Shown: positions 47,044-58,830, counted from the first letter of the stretch. The stretch is 64,000 bases of DNA from Metellina segmentata (GCA_947359465.1 OX375878.1:77048416-77112415); one strand, 5' to 3'. Notes: generated by a model not told the origin, from the sequence alone. Numbers and translations are program-made.

Positions 47044-47535
47044 CTATATAGAACAATTTGGAGAAAAGGGTGCTAACATGTGCTGACCACTTAATCCGAT
47101 CGTGGTTCAAAATTAAGTAGCGTTATCCTTGTGGCTTTTCCTTCGGAATTGATCCCGGACCGTCTCCAATAGACCCGTTGTGTTGCTTCTGTACTATGTT
47201 TATTAACTACCTATCTACCTCTATATAGAACAATTTGGAGAAAAGGGTGCTAACTCATGTGCTGACCTCTTAATCCGATCGTGGTTCAAAATTAAGTAGA
47301 GTTATCCTTGTGGCTTTTCCTTCGGAATTGATCCCGAACCGTCTCCAATAGACCCGTTGTGTTGCTTCTGTACTATGTTTATTAACTACCTATCTACCTC
47401 TATATAGAACAATTTGGAGAAAAGGGTGCTAACTCATGTGCTGACATCTTAATCCGATCGTGGTTCAAAATTAAGTAGAGTTATCCTTGTGGCTTTTCCT
47501 TCGGAATTGATCCCGGACCGTCGTCAATAGCTCTG
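47044..47535 (+). repeat. three tandem copies of a 177-179-bp SINE tail unit
   Basis: CTATATAGAACAATTTGGAG begins units at 47044, 47221 and 47400. Each continues through GTGCTGACC-type, CGATCGTGGTTCAAAATTAA and GATCCCG(G/A)ACCGTC to a CTACCTATCTACCT tail; the third diverges at the end. The units are nearly identical to each other but differ from the SINE in front. Confidence 0.92.
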
Positions 47536-47649
47536 ATATGACGCAGATTCATATAGCTACCTTTATCGAATACTATTTGGCGCATCTCAATAAAGTATAT
47601 TTCTTTCGTTGGAAGACTGATATTTTCGAGCGTTCACTGTGTGTAGGTA

Positions 47650-47812
47650 GTTAATTAATGTTGCATTAGAGAAACACAACGAGCTATTGGGGACGATCCT
47701 GAATCAATTCTCGGATCCTTTCCCTTAGGGGATTGATCCTGGACCGTCGTCAACATCCCGCTGTGTTGCTCTAGTACGGCGTTTATTAAAAATTACCAAT
47801 ACCTGAATCAAT
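47650..47812. repeat. head-to-head pair of SINE family 1 tails
   Basis: The left half is the inverted tail (TTAATTAATGTTGCATTAGA ... GAGCTATTGGGGACGATCCT). The right half is the same tail in forward orientation (GGGGATTGATCCTGGACCGT ... GCTCTAGTACGGCGTTTATT). They meet near AATTCTCGGATCC. Confidence 0.85.
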
Positions 47813-48794
47813 TCATAAGGGAAAGATCGGACAACTGTGTGGAGTATAACGAACTGAATTTAATCACTTTTCATCCGTACACAAAACTTAAACGTTTCTA
47901 CCAGTGTTTTATACAATTGGAATATAGCCTCTGGTATTATTAAAACAATATATAGCTTTATGTATTATTTTTAATCTAGAAATAGCCTCTAGTATTCTAC
48001 AATAAAAACTATCAAAGTTTTTGCACCAGCCCAGCCAGTATATCAAAGAATCAGTCTTTAAAGAAATCGAATGAAGTCTTATTCCAGTTACCAATACCAT
48101 GAGAAAGTGGTATTAAGATTTTAGTTGTTAAACTTCAATTAAAAACCCAACTGCTCTATGGCATCTTCAAGAAACTCAAGATTTTACTAAATAATTTAAT
48201 TTGTTTTGAAGTATGGGTTGTGACTTGTTGCTTGTGTGCTCAGGAATTAATTATTTATCATCACTTTCAGAGACCTCTTCTATGTCTCGAACTGTGGAAT
48301 CCAGTTTTACAAGGATTGAAACATCAGGTTACTGTGACACAGGTCTAATGGCACACCAATGATTGGGTTAGAAACTGTTATTCTTACTTCAATATTTATT
48401 TCTGTGTGTTTTCCATTAGCAAAAATAACAACCACGACTGTATTTATTTTTCCCTTCAAATTATTGAAATGTCAAAAGCAAGAGATTTCTTCTTTCCTTT
48501 TGCCAACTACTTAAGTTCTTCAATATAGACAGAAGAGACTATCTGAGCTCACGGTTTATCTTGATCACCAAACAATGCGTAGTAGGCCTTTGTGACAAAC
48601 TCAGTTATGTCTTGCTTCGGTATCTGGATAATAAACATTCCACATAAACAATATAAGGATTTGGACAGTGTACGAAACATAGAAAAGCTTCTAACAAATA
48701 AAAACACCTCACAACACCCAATATTAAGTTCTGAATTTTTGAATAACTAAAATCACTTCAACAGCTAGGATGGCACATAAATATTTTATTTGGT
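47813..48794. other. unassigned sequence
   Basis: No recognised gene. One 63-codon minus-strand frame (47909-48100) has no motif. Confidence 0.4.
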
Positions 48795-49409
48795 CTCTGA
48801 TTGTCTCTCTGTGTGTTGTTCCCTATGCAAATCTATACCGTTTGACCGCACCACACCAAATTTGGTACACTTATTCTTTAGAATCCTGTGTGTAATGTAA
48901 GCTACATAGTAACCCCATGGAGGGGTCTAAAAATAATTCGAAATCCCTATAGGAATAGCATTGATTATTATTACGATTGCGGTAGGTAACTTGGATGATT
49001 TTACCAGTATTGCTGGGAAAACATTTTTTTTCGGAAAAATTATACTTAACGAATTTAAATTATTATATTTATAGTTGATCTTTTTTTCCAAAATATAAAC
49101 AATATATGAACATTTGATTGATGATTCAAAATATTTAATTTTACATAACTTACATTTTGTAATGAAACAAGTGTATTTAACAAGAAAAACGTGTGCGATG
49201 TGAAATGGATTACATGAATTTATGTATCATGCGCACATATTTGCGTCCGAAATAAATTGTAGAAGCTATGAAAAAGATAAAGAATTATTTTACGTACATT
49301 TAAATGATGCTTGATTTTTTTTATTAAAGATAATTGAATAGTCTGATCACTTTTCAACAAATATTTAACCAATTCAAACCAAGGAGCGACGCCGAGTAAT
49401 CTTACTATA
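48795..49409 (+). mobile_element. Helitron-like element, family B, near complete
   Basis: It aligns with 14523-14960 in its first half and with 31677-31856 in its second half. It ends AGCGACGCCGAGTAATCTTA with the CTAG replaced by CTAT. It therefore links the 5' and 3' fragments elsewhere into one family. No coding sequence. Confidence 0.6.
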
Positions 49410-49413
49410 TACT

Positions 49414-50311
49414 ACTGTGATCAAAATATATCCGTAATGCTTCCTTTAAAATGTATATATAGTAGATATCGTCTGCAAATATTTTTACGACTTATACAAA
49501 CATGTGGCAACAATCAGAGATTTATTTAATTTTATCGTCTGAAAATAAATTTACTTTTAATAAGAGAAGAATTTTACTTCGTTGAGATTTTCCAAAACGG
49601 CGAATGTCACTGAGCAAATAACATGCATTGAATTTTGTTTCCGTAATGGAATTTCTGCTACAAATACATCTGAAATGTTGCAAAAAGCTTTTACATACGA
49701 TTATTTATCAAAATCAACAGTATTTGATTGGTATAAAAAATTTTAATTAAGTTGAGAATCCGTCATATATGATTCGCGATCTAGTAGACCATCGACTTCA
49801 ACGAATGATCAACATGTCAATCAGGTCGGAGAATGGGTGCTTAGTGATCGTCGTCTATAAATAAGAGACATTAGTGAACAAGTTTTTATATCATTTGTCG
49901 AAACGACAAGTCAAAAACGAACTGAATTGTGGTGAGATAACTCATGGGTTTTGCATCTCACAATGCCAGTATTATTCGTGATTTTTTGAAAACGCATTCA
50001 ACAAATACGGCTCCGCAAGCTCCTTATTTACCTGATATGACACAGTGGGATTCTTTCTTATATCCACGTGTAAAACTCCCTCTTCATAAGCACTGTTTTG
50101 AGTCCAATGATGCAATAAAAGAAAATTCGATACGACCCCTGAAGGGGTGTCACAAAACCGAATTTAAGGCATGTTTTGAGGATTTGAAAAATCGTTGGCA
50201 GAAGTACATAGAAGTCAGAGCAGATTACTTTGAAGGAAATGTAATAAATTTCGACCAATAAATTGATACCTTTTTTTTATGACAGCTTTACGTTTACTTT
50301 TTGATTTCTGT
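49414..50311 (+). mobile_element. mariner element remnant
   Basis: Weak inverted ends (ACTGTGATCAAAATA left, TTTTTGATTTCTGTT right) bracket a decayed mariner transposase. Boundaries are approximate. Confidence 0.6.
49590..50261 (+). pseudogene. mariner transposase, centre deleted
   Basis: The N-terminal part reads EFCFRNGISATNTSEMLQKA then FTYDYLSKSTVFDWYKKF, the helix-turn-helix region of mariner proteins, followed by VRTWVLSDRR-type codons near 49830 in another frame. The C-terminal part (frame of 49944-50261) reads HNASIIRDFLKTHSTNTAPQ, APYLPDMTQWDSFLYPRVKL (matching the YSPDLAPxDFFLFPxLK block; final catalytic D at TQWD) and FEDLKNRWQKYIEVRADYFE. The central portion with the first catalytic aspartate is deleted. 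It is related to, but distinct from, the remnant at 15410-15815. Confidence 0.85.
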
Positions 50312-50349
50312 TTTATATGTCAAGATGCCAAAAGTCATATAACTATATT

Positions 50350-50612
50350 CACTACCCTACAATAATGGACCGGACAGCAATATGTGGTAGTATAAAGGAA
50401 ATAATACATGCTTTAATAGGGGGATGGTCCCCCACGTGCTGCAATTACACTAGCAACCCTTCTGGTCATACATTCAACACGGTTATGATACACGACTATG
50501 GGTATATGTGTCCATTCCTGCTGCAAGAATGTCGCCAGCTCAGCTGTAGATTTCGGACGTGATTCCCTGGTCCATAAGCGTCGCTCTAACTCGTCCCACA
50601 AATGTTCTATAG
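50350..50612 (-). mobile_element. Tc1-like element, truncated, C-terminal end only
   Basis: The end CACTACCCTACAATAATGGA then CCGGAC matches the ends of the 61820-63093 element. The minus strand (50413-50601) encodes MWDELERRLWTRESRPKSTA then ELATFLQQEWTHIPI, the WDELxRR C-terminus of Tc1 transposases. The 5' two thirds are missing. Confidence 0.82.
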
Positions 50613-51446
50613 TAACTATAATTTTGAAAGTGCATTTTCGTGATTGTTATATAAACCAAGATTTTAAATTTCTAAGGAGTTGTGGCGTTTGTTACTTCCC
50701 TCCAACTCAACCAAAATTTAAGCTGCTCTGTTTTCACTCCTAAATTAAGGATAATGCTTATAGAATAGTTTATTCAATTACAATTCAATTCGTCCCCTAT
50801 TCTGAAAATTTACAACAATTGATAATATTATTCAGGGAATGTTATATAATTAATATTCCAGACTCAAAAATTCGACACATTTCGGTCACTTTCTAGAAGA
50901 AAAAGATTCAAATAACTCTGAATAAATTGTGTGTAATTATAATTCAAAATCGTAAAAATAATATTCACCACTCAATGCAATACGTTGTTTTGCAACCCCA
51001 ACTATAGAACTTCTTGATTTTAATAGCTACCTCATCAATGTACGCAATACAATTATTTAAATCAGTGTGAAAAAAATAATTTTGGAGGTGCATTTTCGTG
51101 GTTGTTAGTTGTTCTATAAGCCACGATTTTAAATTTCTAAGGAGTTGTGGTGTTTATTACTTCCCTCCAACTCAACCAAAATTCAACTGCTCTGTTTTCG
51201 CATCTAAATTTAAGAGAATATTGCTTATAGAATAGTTTATTCAATTACAATTCAATTTGTCCTCTCTTCTAAAAATTTGAATTTTGTGACAGTATTCTTC
51301 AGGGAATGCGATATAATCACCACTCCAGACTTAGAAAATTCGACATTTGTTTGTCCCTTTCTAGGAGAAAAAGATTCAAATAACTCTGAATAAATTGTGT
51401 GTAATTATAATTCAAAATCTTAAAAATAATATTCATCACTCAATGC
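50613..51446. repeat. direct duplication of about 360 bp, offset about 460 bp
   Basis: 50613-50990 and 51080-51446 share TTTTAAATTTCTAAGGAGTT, ACTTCCCTCCAACTCAACCA, GCTTATAGAATAGTTTATTC and AAGATTCAAATAACTCTGAA. Similarity of the first copy begins where the Tc1-like fragment ends. Confidence 0.9.
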
Positions 51447-51479
51447 AAGTGAATGACAGAAGATTATATTATAGTCTTA

Positions 51480-51880
51480 TCTCACTTGTTTGAAGCTCCG
51501 GTACATGAGTTGAAGCTCTTTCCTGGAAAACTTTGTTTTCCTGCACAGTTCCTCCAGACTGAAAATGTGCGAGGGCTGCCCTGGGTGCTTCCCGGGGTGG
51601 CCGCCCTCCATAGACGGCCAGCTTTCGGTTTGTCACGTGCTCCCTCGACGTTCGAATGCCACGATCAATCACACCCAATCCCCTCGGCTACACTGCCGGC
51701 CAACTCCGCCTCCAGATTAGTTACTTCTCCAAGTTGCTCGGTTTGTGAGAGATTCCGCGCAAAAAGTTTCGCCAAGAGTCGGCGAATGTTGCGCCATTCC
51801 CACTCTGGAGTACGCCAAAAACTAGAAATGCTTAAATGTTTGTGTTGTAAACGAGATGTGCGTGCGTTTTGTTTTGCGGC
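51480..51880. promoter_or_regulatory. CpG-rich patch, possible promoter or first exon
   Basis: This stretch is clearly richer in G+C and CpG than its flanks (for example TGCCGGCC, CCGCGCAAAAAG, TTTCGCCAAGAGTCGGCGAA). Open frames overlap on both strands: 164 codons on plus (51453-51947), 79 and 69 codons on minus. No domain is recognised in any frame and no TATA or clear splice site decides the strand. It could be an unmethylated regulatory island, an exon, or an unfamiliar repeat. Confidence 0.35.
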
Positions 51881-52159
51881 GTTACATTTTTTAACGTTCA
51901 TCAAAATTCAAAATTTAACTTCTAATAGACATACAGTCAACTTCTAATTCTTCACTTATATAATATTTGGAGAAAAAATTGTTCCACTTGGGATAATTAT
52001 TTGTATCAATGATACAGTTTATGACATAGCATAGCTGTCTAATTGAAGAAACGAAGTTATTACAATTGAAATGTTAAAAAAGACATCAATATTGATCTTA
52101 ATTTTAAAGTTTCACAATATGTTTGCAGCTTGGCTTAGAGGCTCTTTGAGTAATTTGGT

Positions 52160-52490
52160 AATTTTTAATTCACGTCGTACTAGAGCAACATAACGGGCTA
52201 TTGACGACGGTCCGAGTTCAATCCCCTAAGGGAAAGAACCGTAGGCAACCCCCTACTTAATTTTGAACCACGATCAGATGACGAGGCAACACCCGAGCTG
52301 ACACCCCACTCTCCGAACTTCCACACCAACCCAACGTGAGGACTTTTGGCCACGACAGATTTAAGGTGCACCAGACGCCTCTACACCATACACTTACAAA
52401 CACCCATGCACTGACCCGGATTCGAACCAGGAACCATCCGATATAGAGGCTAATACCTTAACCACCAGACCAGTTGGTCGATACTATAAG
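52160..52490 (-). mobile_element. SINE family 1, full-length reference copy
   Basis: Read on the minus strand: tRNA-like head with A box TGGTCTGGTGG (52462-52472) and B box GGTTCGAATCC (52418-52428), both matching RNA polymerase III promoter consensus; then the family body with GGAGAGTGGGGTGTCAGCTC, CCTCGTCATCTGATCGTGG and CTCGGACCGTCGTCAATAGC; then ACGTGAATTAAAAATTACCA as tail. About 330 bp. Confidence 0.88.
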
Positions 52491-53245
52491 AACTTTTAAA
52501 ATTGCACTACACTATCTTTGTAATTAATGACAGCTGCAATACGATATAGCATAGTGTCATCAAGGTTTCATAGTGCTATGGTCAATGCAATAATGCCACA
52601 CATTAATTGTAATTACTTTGACGTGTGTAGTCAGTTTACAGCTTTGTGTGATTTTTACCGTCATTATCATCAAATTTTCATTTGGATTATATTTTGGGAG
52701 CTACTGGGTCATAGTTGAACATCAATATGCAGATCTTTGCATACTTTCTGCTACTATAATCTAAGTTCCGTCTTACCACTGAAAGGAATGTTGGAAAAAA
52801 TGTCTAAAATCTGTTATTTGCCCTTCAAGTTGTTGGGCAAGGTGTCAAATCTTGTATAACCTGCCATGGTAAGGAATGGAAAACATTTCTAACTGATATA
52901 AGAACTTTTCTAACAACACTTTCATACTGTTCGGAGTTTATAGTATTTATCACGAAATTTAAAGGGTAAACACCATTGAAATTAAAAGCACCCAAAAGAT
53001 AAGCGTGTCTTAATTTAGTCTGCACATCTCCTTGAAGCATTGCTTCGCCTGAAGTAAGACGTACAAGGGGTGCAATATCACAATACAAAGATGACTTTCA
53101 TCGGAAAACAATACGTTTCACATCAATCAACAGTCAACGATTTATACTGCTAGGCCCATTCCAGAGGTTTCTTCTTTATTGCTGCTGTTTTAATAATGAC
53201 TTTTTTTTTAGCTTTGAATCCACATTTGCGTGAGAAACATCAAAG

Positions 53246-53345
53246 GCCCGATGCACACATCCGGTTTTCAAACGTGCAGCGCAAGTGCGGTCTGAGATAC
53301 ATTAGATCCAATGGAGCAGTGCACACATGGCTCCAGCGCAGCCCT
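53246..53345. mobile_element. Harbinger-like MITE fragment
   Basis: GGCCCGATGCACACATCCGG then TTTTCAAACGTGC matches the end of the MITE at 6501. GAGATACATTAGATCCAATG then GAGCAGTGCAC matches its inner right part inverted. The rest is deleted. Confidence 0.75.
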
Positions 53346-56300
53346 TTCAAATGTATCTTTAATTTTACAATCTAATTAATTTTACATCCCTTTCAAATGT
53401 ATCTTTAATTTCAGTTACTGGAATTATATATATTGAGCGACTCAATATGTAGAATGTTTTGTAGATTATCGGAAATTTCAATTTACGTTTTTATGTTATA
53501 GATGTTATTATTATTGTTGAAATGAAAAGCTAAGAATGAATGAATATTATAGATCATTTGAGTTGTAAGTAGAGTATTATCTGGTTCTTACGATAGTAGG
53601 AGGTAAAGAGAGCGAGTATTTATATAACACTCCATATGATTAGGCTTAAAATCAGTTACAAAATTTACCAACATTAATACGACAACACGTTATAAAACAT
53701 ACGAATAAAAAAATACTAATTAACTCTTTGTAAAAAAAAAACTTTCATTACATCGTATGTACTTGATGTGGGTAATTATTTGGAGGTGTTTTTTATTATT
53801 ATTATTTTTTTTTTAATTTTTTTTTTATTATTATTATTTTTTTATAGTTTTTATCATCATTTATGAAAATACACTAAAAATATCATACCACTTCATTCAA
53901 AACTAATGATTAACAACTAAAGACTTGGTTTGAAAGTAATCAAAAATAAATTCCTAAATTTCAATTTACATGATTAATATATTTGGCAAAACATTATGTT
54001 TAATCACCTTTAGTTCAGAAGCATTGAGAACGAAAACAAAAGTAAAACTCGTGGAGCTGAGTATAAAATTATCCATTCATTTCCGCGTACTGTCAAACTA
54101 TCATTGATCTAAATGCTGGTACATGCTAATGTCTGCTTAATAAATGTCATCTATGCGTTATCAAAAAATAGTTACTCCATTGAGATGCCCGATAACTCCG
54201 ATGTTATAGCTAGTTGAAATCGATTACACTATTACGCCGCGTTCACCACAAATCTGTATCGTATAAAAAGATGTACTTCTACGTCAAAATACTGTATTTA
54301 GCTTAATAAATTACGTTTTACAATAGTTTTAATAAGTTTTATGCAAGCTGCGTTCAAGTCTATTAGCATAAGCAAAGGTTTTATCGAAACTAAAGAATGT
54401 ATTAGAACAAAGAGCGGAATAATTAAAAGGGCTTCTGCAAACTAACCGAAATTGTTTTTGCTGCTTATGTTACTTCCCAGCTCTGGAAGTGCAATTGCAG
54501 CAAAACAAGCTCTACAGTAATTAATGGTTTTCGTGCCTCACACTACTACCGAATTACCTGCCCAACAATGTATTATTCTCATCATTTGATAATTCATGAT
54601 TTCTCTAACACTTGAAACATCCCACTTTAAAAGTGCTTACCTGTTACTTCCAGAAATGCATTCTTAAATAATATTTTAATAAATTATATTTTCTTTAGAA
54701 AAAACACTAGCTTTAGGTTAATTACATTTTATATACATAAAACTTATTTTTTGAATGAACTTTAAGTTACTAAAATCTTATTCTTTTAATTTATTCAAAT
54801 AAACTAGTAATTGTGTTTGTAAAGTAGACTAAGAAGCAACCACTATGCTTTAAATAAATAAATTAAAATTTTATATTTCTGCTTTAAGTATCCGCTCAAA
54901 TTTGTTTACAGAATGGAGCAAAACACACAACCTTAAGGTTAATTTAAGCATCTTTCGCAGAAACTTTTTATACTAATTTTAGTGCATATAGTTTATTAAA
55001 GTGAAATCGAGCGAAGAGTCTACATTATATGTAGATACAGCAAAAAGTGTAAAAATAATATTTTTTTCATTTTATTGTGGATAATTTTTGAAAAATAGTT
55101 TCTTGTGTACTTTACTGCTACTCTAAACTAACTCAAGTTTTAAAATTAATAGAACTATATAAAGAACTATTCACCGTATTTAAGCATTAATTTTTCTGCA
55201 TTGATAAACTCCAAAAAATGCATAGAAGCATACTATTATTCTGTGGTGCAACCTAACTAAATTTTCCTCATAATGCTATTAAAAGTTATCTTATATATAA
55301 AAAAAACTTGTAACTGATGATACAGCCTTCAAAATCGATCCATTTAAAACTCGAAGAAAATAAATGACACGAACTTCGTCTCTTTTAAGTGTACAGCTGG
55401 TTAAACTCTCAGCAGCGAGCGATTCGAAGCCAATTGTGGTAGAAAGGAAAGTTTTGTTTGGTTTAGAGAATGTCTCAAACTCCTAACTCTTTTCCACTCG
55501 TCAACGTCACTCGTAATTCGACCTAACAGAGAAAGACGTTTGGTTGTAAAAGAAATGTGTGTGGCACACTCTACCACAAATAATTATACCCTATTACGTA
55601 GATCGAAAATCATACACGTTCTTTATTTGTCTTACTCTACTTAGTATATTTTCTACGGTTACGGGTTATTTTCGTTTGTGTCTTTGTCTATTTTGTGGAC
55701 ACCTTATATTGGGGTTTAACTCTTCATTTCAAATAGTATATCACAGATGATAAAGAGAGTATCTTTGTCAAAGCTGATTAAAAAAGGTCATTTTTGAAAT
55801 AATTAATTTAAATTTTTAATTATTTTTATGTAAAAATTTTTATTTTGTAACTTTTAACTAATAAAACTATTTTTATCATATATGGAAAATATTGGGCGCG
55901 CAGAAGTATGTCTTTAGTTTTTCATTTCATTTTCAGCAACAAGCTTGTAATAGAGTATAGAGTAACTTCGTATATTTTTTGTCTCCTTTGGATACATATA
56001 ATGCAAAAGAATATTTTATTAGATGAGTGTTTTATATATTAAAGCATAGAAAGAGATTCATCCTTTCCTGATAGTGTGCTTTAGTAAATTCGATGGTTAT
56101 TTATTATCCAATCATTACTTTGTATCGTCAGTTGTATCACTCAATATTTTTTCGGTTTTAGTATAGGTTGCGTCATTGTAAATATTTCTATTGTATTATC
56201 GTACACAATTGTAAATATTTCTATTGTATTATCGTACATAGTTGTAAATATTTCTATTGCATTGTAAGTACTTCTATTTTATGTTTTTATTTTATAAGCT

Positions 56301-56997
56301 TTGTCAAGTTATTGATTTGCCTTTATGTGTATTTAATAAATATTAACGCTTGTAAGTTAAAAAGTGAAGCAAAGAAGACATTCTAATCAAAAGTTAACTT
56401 GAAATTTGATAATTTCTTTCGAAATAGATTAATAATTTTATATTTATTTATATAATATGACGGTCATTCCATTCAATGAATTGAACCAAAAAGAAACACA
56501 AAAATGAAATCAGATGAAAAGTCTAAAGATCTTTCCATTAAAATTCAATATTTTACTTTCGGCTTACTCTGAATAGAAATCCAGGCTAAGCTATTGACTG
56601 TGAAGCTTACATACAGAAATTGAATTCTTAGATGCAGTACAAAGAGAAATTACATAGATGGTACAAATATTATGAACAAAATATCTTTTGACAAAACTAT
56701 TTCATGTTGTCTACCCTATTCAGGTTGTACTTAGCTTTAGCAAAAATTCTATTGCTTGTCATTGGAATTTTTTAAGAGAGAGAGAGAATCGCAGCAACTA
56801 ATTTGTATTTTTATTCTAGAAGATCATACCAAATTACAAAATATAGACGTCTGGTCTTCATAAAAGATGCACCAGATTATGTACTCCACTAAAATGCTCA
56901 AATAAAGTCATTTTATACTCGACCCCTTATCACTACAGAATGTCGAAAGGGGTTTTCTGTGCCATGAGCAATAAGAAGTGCAAAGAGAATAAAAGAT
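53346..56997. other. AT-rich stretch without recognised genes
   Basis: Includes T-rich runs near 53790-53850 and a minisatellite at 56177-56260. Small frames at 55559-55750 and 56168-56386 reflect low complexity. No element ends recognised. Confidence 0.5.
56177..56260. repeat. 33-bp minisatellite, 2.5 copies
   Basis: TGTAAATATTTCTATTGTAT then TATCGTACA repeats with a 33-bp period, so an 11-residue peptide repeat (CKYFYCIIVH) appears by chance in frame. Confidence 0.9.
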
Positions 56998-57375
56998 TCA
57001 ACTTCCGTCGGAGAGAAGGCAACGACCTATAATGCTTTTTAAATTAGTAACTTTTTTATGACGTTGAGGAATACGATAGTCCGATAGACCATCATGCGTG
57101 GAAAAGAAAACTTTCCGGATATTTGATCCTCTCCAAATATCCGGACGACACACTAGTTTAGTATAAAAGATTTCTAGGGTACCATCTCCAAAAAAGAAAG
57201 CGTGATCTATAAAAATTGGAAAGAGTACATTTGGAAAAAATGATCCACACACTTGGCCTCTCAGTTTTCTTGACTTTAAAACGATCATTAACTTGTATTG
57301 TGGACTAATGTTTGTATCTTTCAACGTATTCATATATAAAAAATAACCTATGCGATTATAAAATACATCTCTCAC
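56998..57375 (-). CDS. hypothetical open frame, 125 codons
   Basis: Uninterrupted minus-strand frame with mixed composition, long for DNA this AT-rich. It begins MRDVFYNRIGYFLYMNTLKD and includes KLRGQVCGSFFPNVLFPIFI and GLSDYRIPQRHKKV. I recognise no family, signal or motif. It may be an exon, an old element, or chance. Confidence 0.2.
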   Translation of the reverse strand: MRDVFYNRIGYFLYMNTLKDTNISPQYKLMIVLKSRKLRGQVCGSFFPNVLFPIFIDHAFFFGDGTLEIFYTKLVCRPDIWRGSNIRKVFFSTHDGLSDYRIPQRHKKVTNLKSIIGRCLLSDGS

Positions 57376-57870
57376 TACACATTAAAGGGTGAAACTAAAG
57401 AAAACGGCTTAGCGTGGTTCCTATGAGAAGGCAGTCGACCTTGGATCAATCGATTTTTTTAAAAGGTATGAAGATCGTTTGGAAGCTGGCTAGGATAAGG
57501 CTGCCAGACTCAAAAGTATGAATGGCAATAGCAGTGAATGGTTTCCCCCACCAACTCCTTAATCACTGCTATCGCTTTCGGCCCCCGAATCATAACCTGT
57601 GAGAGGAGATAGGAAGATTTTGAAATGAAACGTTTGTGCCTTGATTTTTAATTGATACATTACTTAATTTTTAGTGGAACAAATTGCATTAAAACGCTAT
57701 TTTTAGTCAAGGTTACCATTTTTTTTACTATCACTAAATATATTAAAACATTGTTAAAGCAATTTAAAACCATACATTTCACACAGCCAACCATTACTTT
57801 TTCTTTTCATTCCTTTCAATAAGAATATAATTAAATTTGAAATATTCTCATTTTAGATAAACCATTATCA

Positions 57871-58560
57871 AAAGGTTATAATACTCAAAACTTCTTCAAG
57901 AAAAACAATTATTCCAAATTGCTCTAAAAAGGGAATAACAAAGAATACTTTCAAAATATTTTATAATTAGTTCCATATTGTAATATAATATATTTAAAGG
58001 TTATAGTATTCAAAACCTCTTCAAGAACCTATTCAAACCTATTCAAACCTCTTCAAGAAAAACAATTATTCGAAATTGCTCTAAAAAGGGAATGACAAAG
58101 AATGCTTTCAAAATATTTTATAATATATCCATGTTGTAATCTCTCTATATTAAAAAAATGTTACCGCCGCCGCAGGATCGAAAACTCGCGTTTTTCGCTC
58201 GACTCTTAGACGGTTTCCCGAGAAAGTACGGATCAGAAAATTACCAAACTGACATGGTTTGTTCAAAATTGTATAGGAACAAGACAATGAAGATTTTTTT
58301 CCGATGCGGCTATTAGTTTAGGGTTTATTAAGTGTCAAAATTGAAAAATCGAAATTTGTAACGTGAGTGAGCAAAAGACATACAAATTTCGGCCAGCGTA
58401 AGCGAGCAGGGGGGGGGAAGCCCACGCTGTCACGTCATGGACCGGAAAGTCAAATCAGGATTATACGAATTATGAAGATAGTTTCGCCGTCCAGGAGATT
58501 CACTCTGCGAAAGTAATGATGGTTTGCGAAGGAGGTGGAGCCCCCTAGTATAATATATTT
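57871..58560. repeat. tandem duplication of about 125-145 bp, second unit holding a Helitron-like insertion
   Basis: Unit 1 (57871-57996) and unit 2 (57997-58139 plus 58549-58560) share AAAGGTTATA, AACAATTATTC, AAATTGCTCTAAAAAGGGAA and TTTCAAAATATTTTATAAT. Unit 2 has an extra triplicated CCTATTCAAA piece. Unit 1 keeps the uninterrupted site of the insertion in unit 2. Confidence 0.9.
58140..58548 (+). mobile_element. Helitron-like element with preserved empty site, 409 bp
   Basis: It begins TCTCTCTATATTAAAAAAAT after A, and ends AGGTGGAGCCCCCTAG before T. The neighbouring unit at 57871-57996 has TTGTAATATAATATATTT where this locus has TTGTAA, the element, then TATAATATATTT. Removing the element restores the site exactly, with no target duplication: an A|T insertion, the Helitron rule. 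The 3' end matches family A copies at 1-172 and 12266. No coding sequence. Confidence 0.88.
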
Positions 58561-58616
58561 TTCGAGTTTAAAATCACGATTTCGTATTAGTTGACATCAA
58601 AATTAGAGTAAAAAAT

Positions 58617-58830
58617 AGGCTCGCCGTGGCTCAGGGATATGCTCACAGTGCTAACAACCTTCGAGTCGTAAGCAATGCAAGTTCTATTCCACCCTATGTG
58701 TATTTCTCTCTTCTGTAAGAGTAATATTTTCCTTGTGTGTATGTACTTTACTTAATGTTGCTTGTCTTGTGTTTGGCGGTCCAAATTTTCCCCTTACGCT
58801 ACGGAGCCTAACCAACCAACAGCACTTCCG
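58617..58830 (+). mobile_element. SINE family 2 copy
   Basis: The head GGCTCGCCGTGGCTCAGGGA holds an A box (TGGCTCAGGGA), with a B-box-like GCAAGTTCTATTCC after it. The body shows GTGTATTTCTCTCTTCTGT and ends TACGCTACGGAGCCTAACCA. Confidence 0.75.

Noticed and set aside
51453..51947. 164-codon protein-coding gene
   Set aside because: Open frames exist on both strands in this GC-rich patch, which is expected from its low stop density. No domain, splice or start context supports any one, so it is listed only as a CpG-rich patch.
52405..52490. tRNA gene
   Set aside because: The A and B boxes are present, but the sequence does not fold as a full tRNA and continues into the SINE body. Other tRNA-like heads in the window are also SINE heads.
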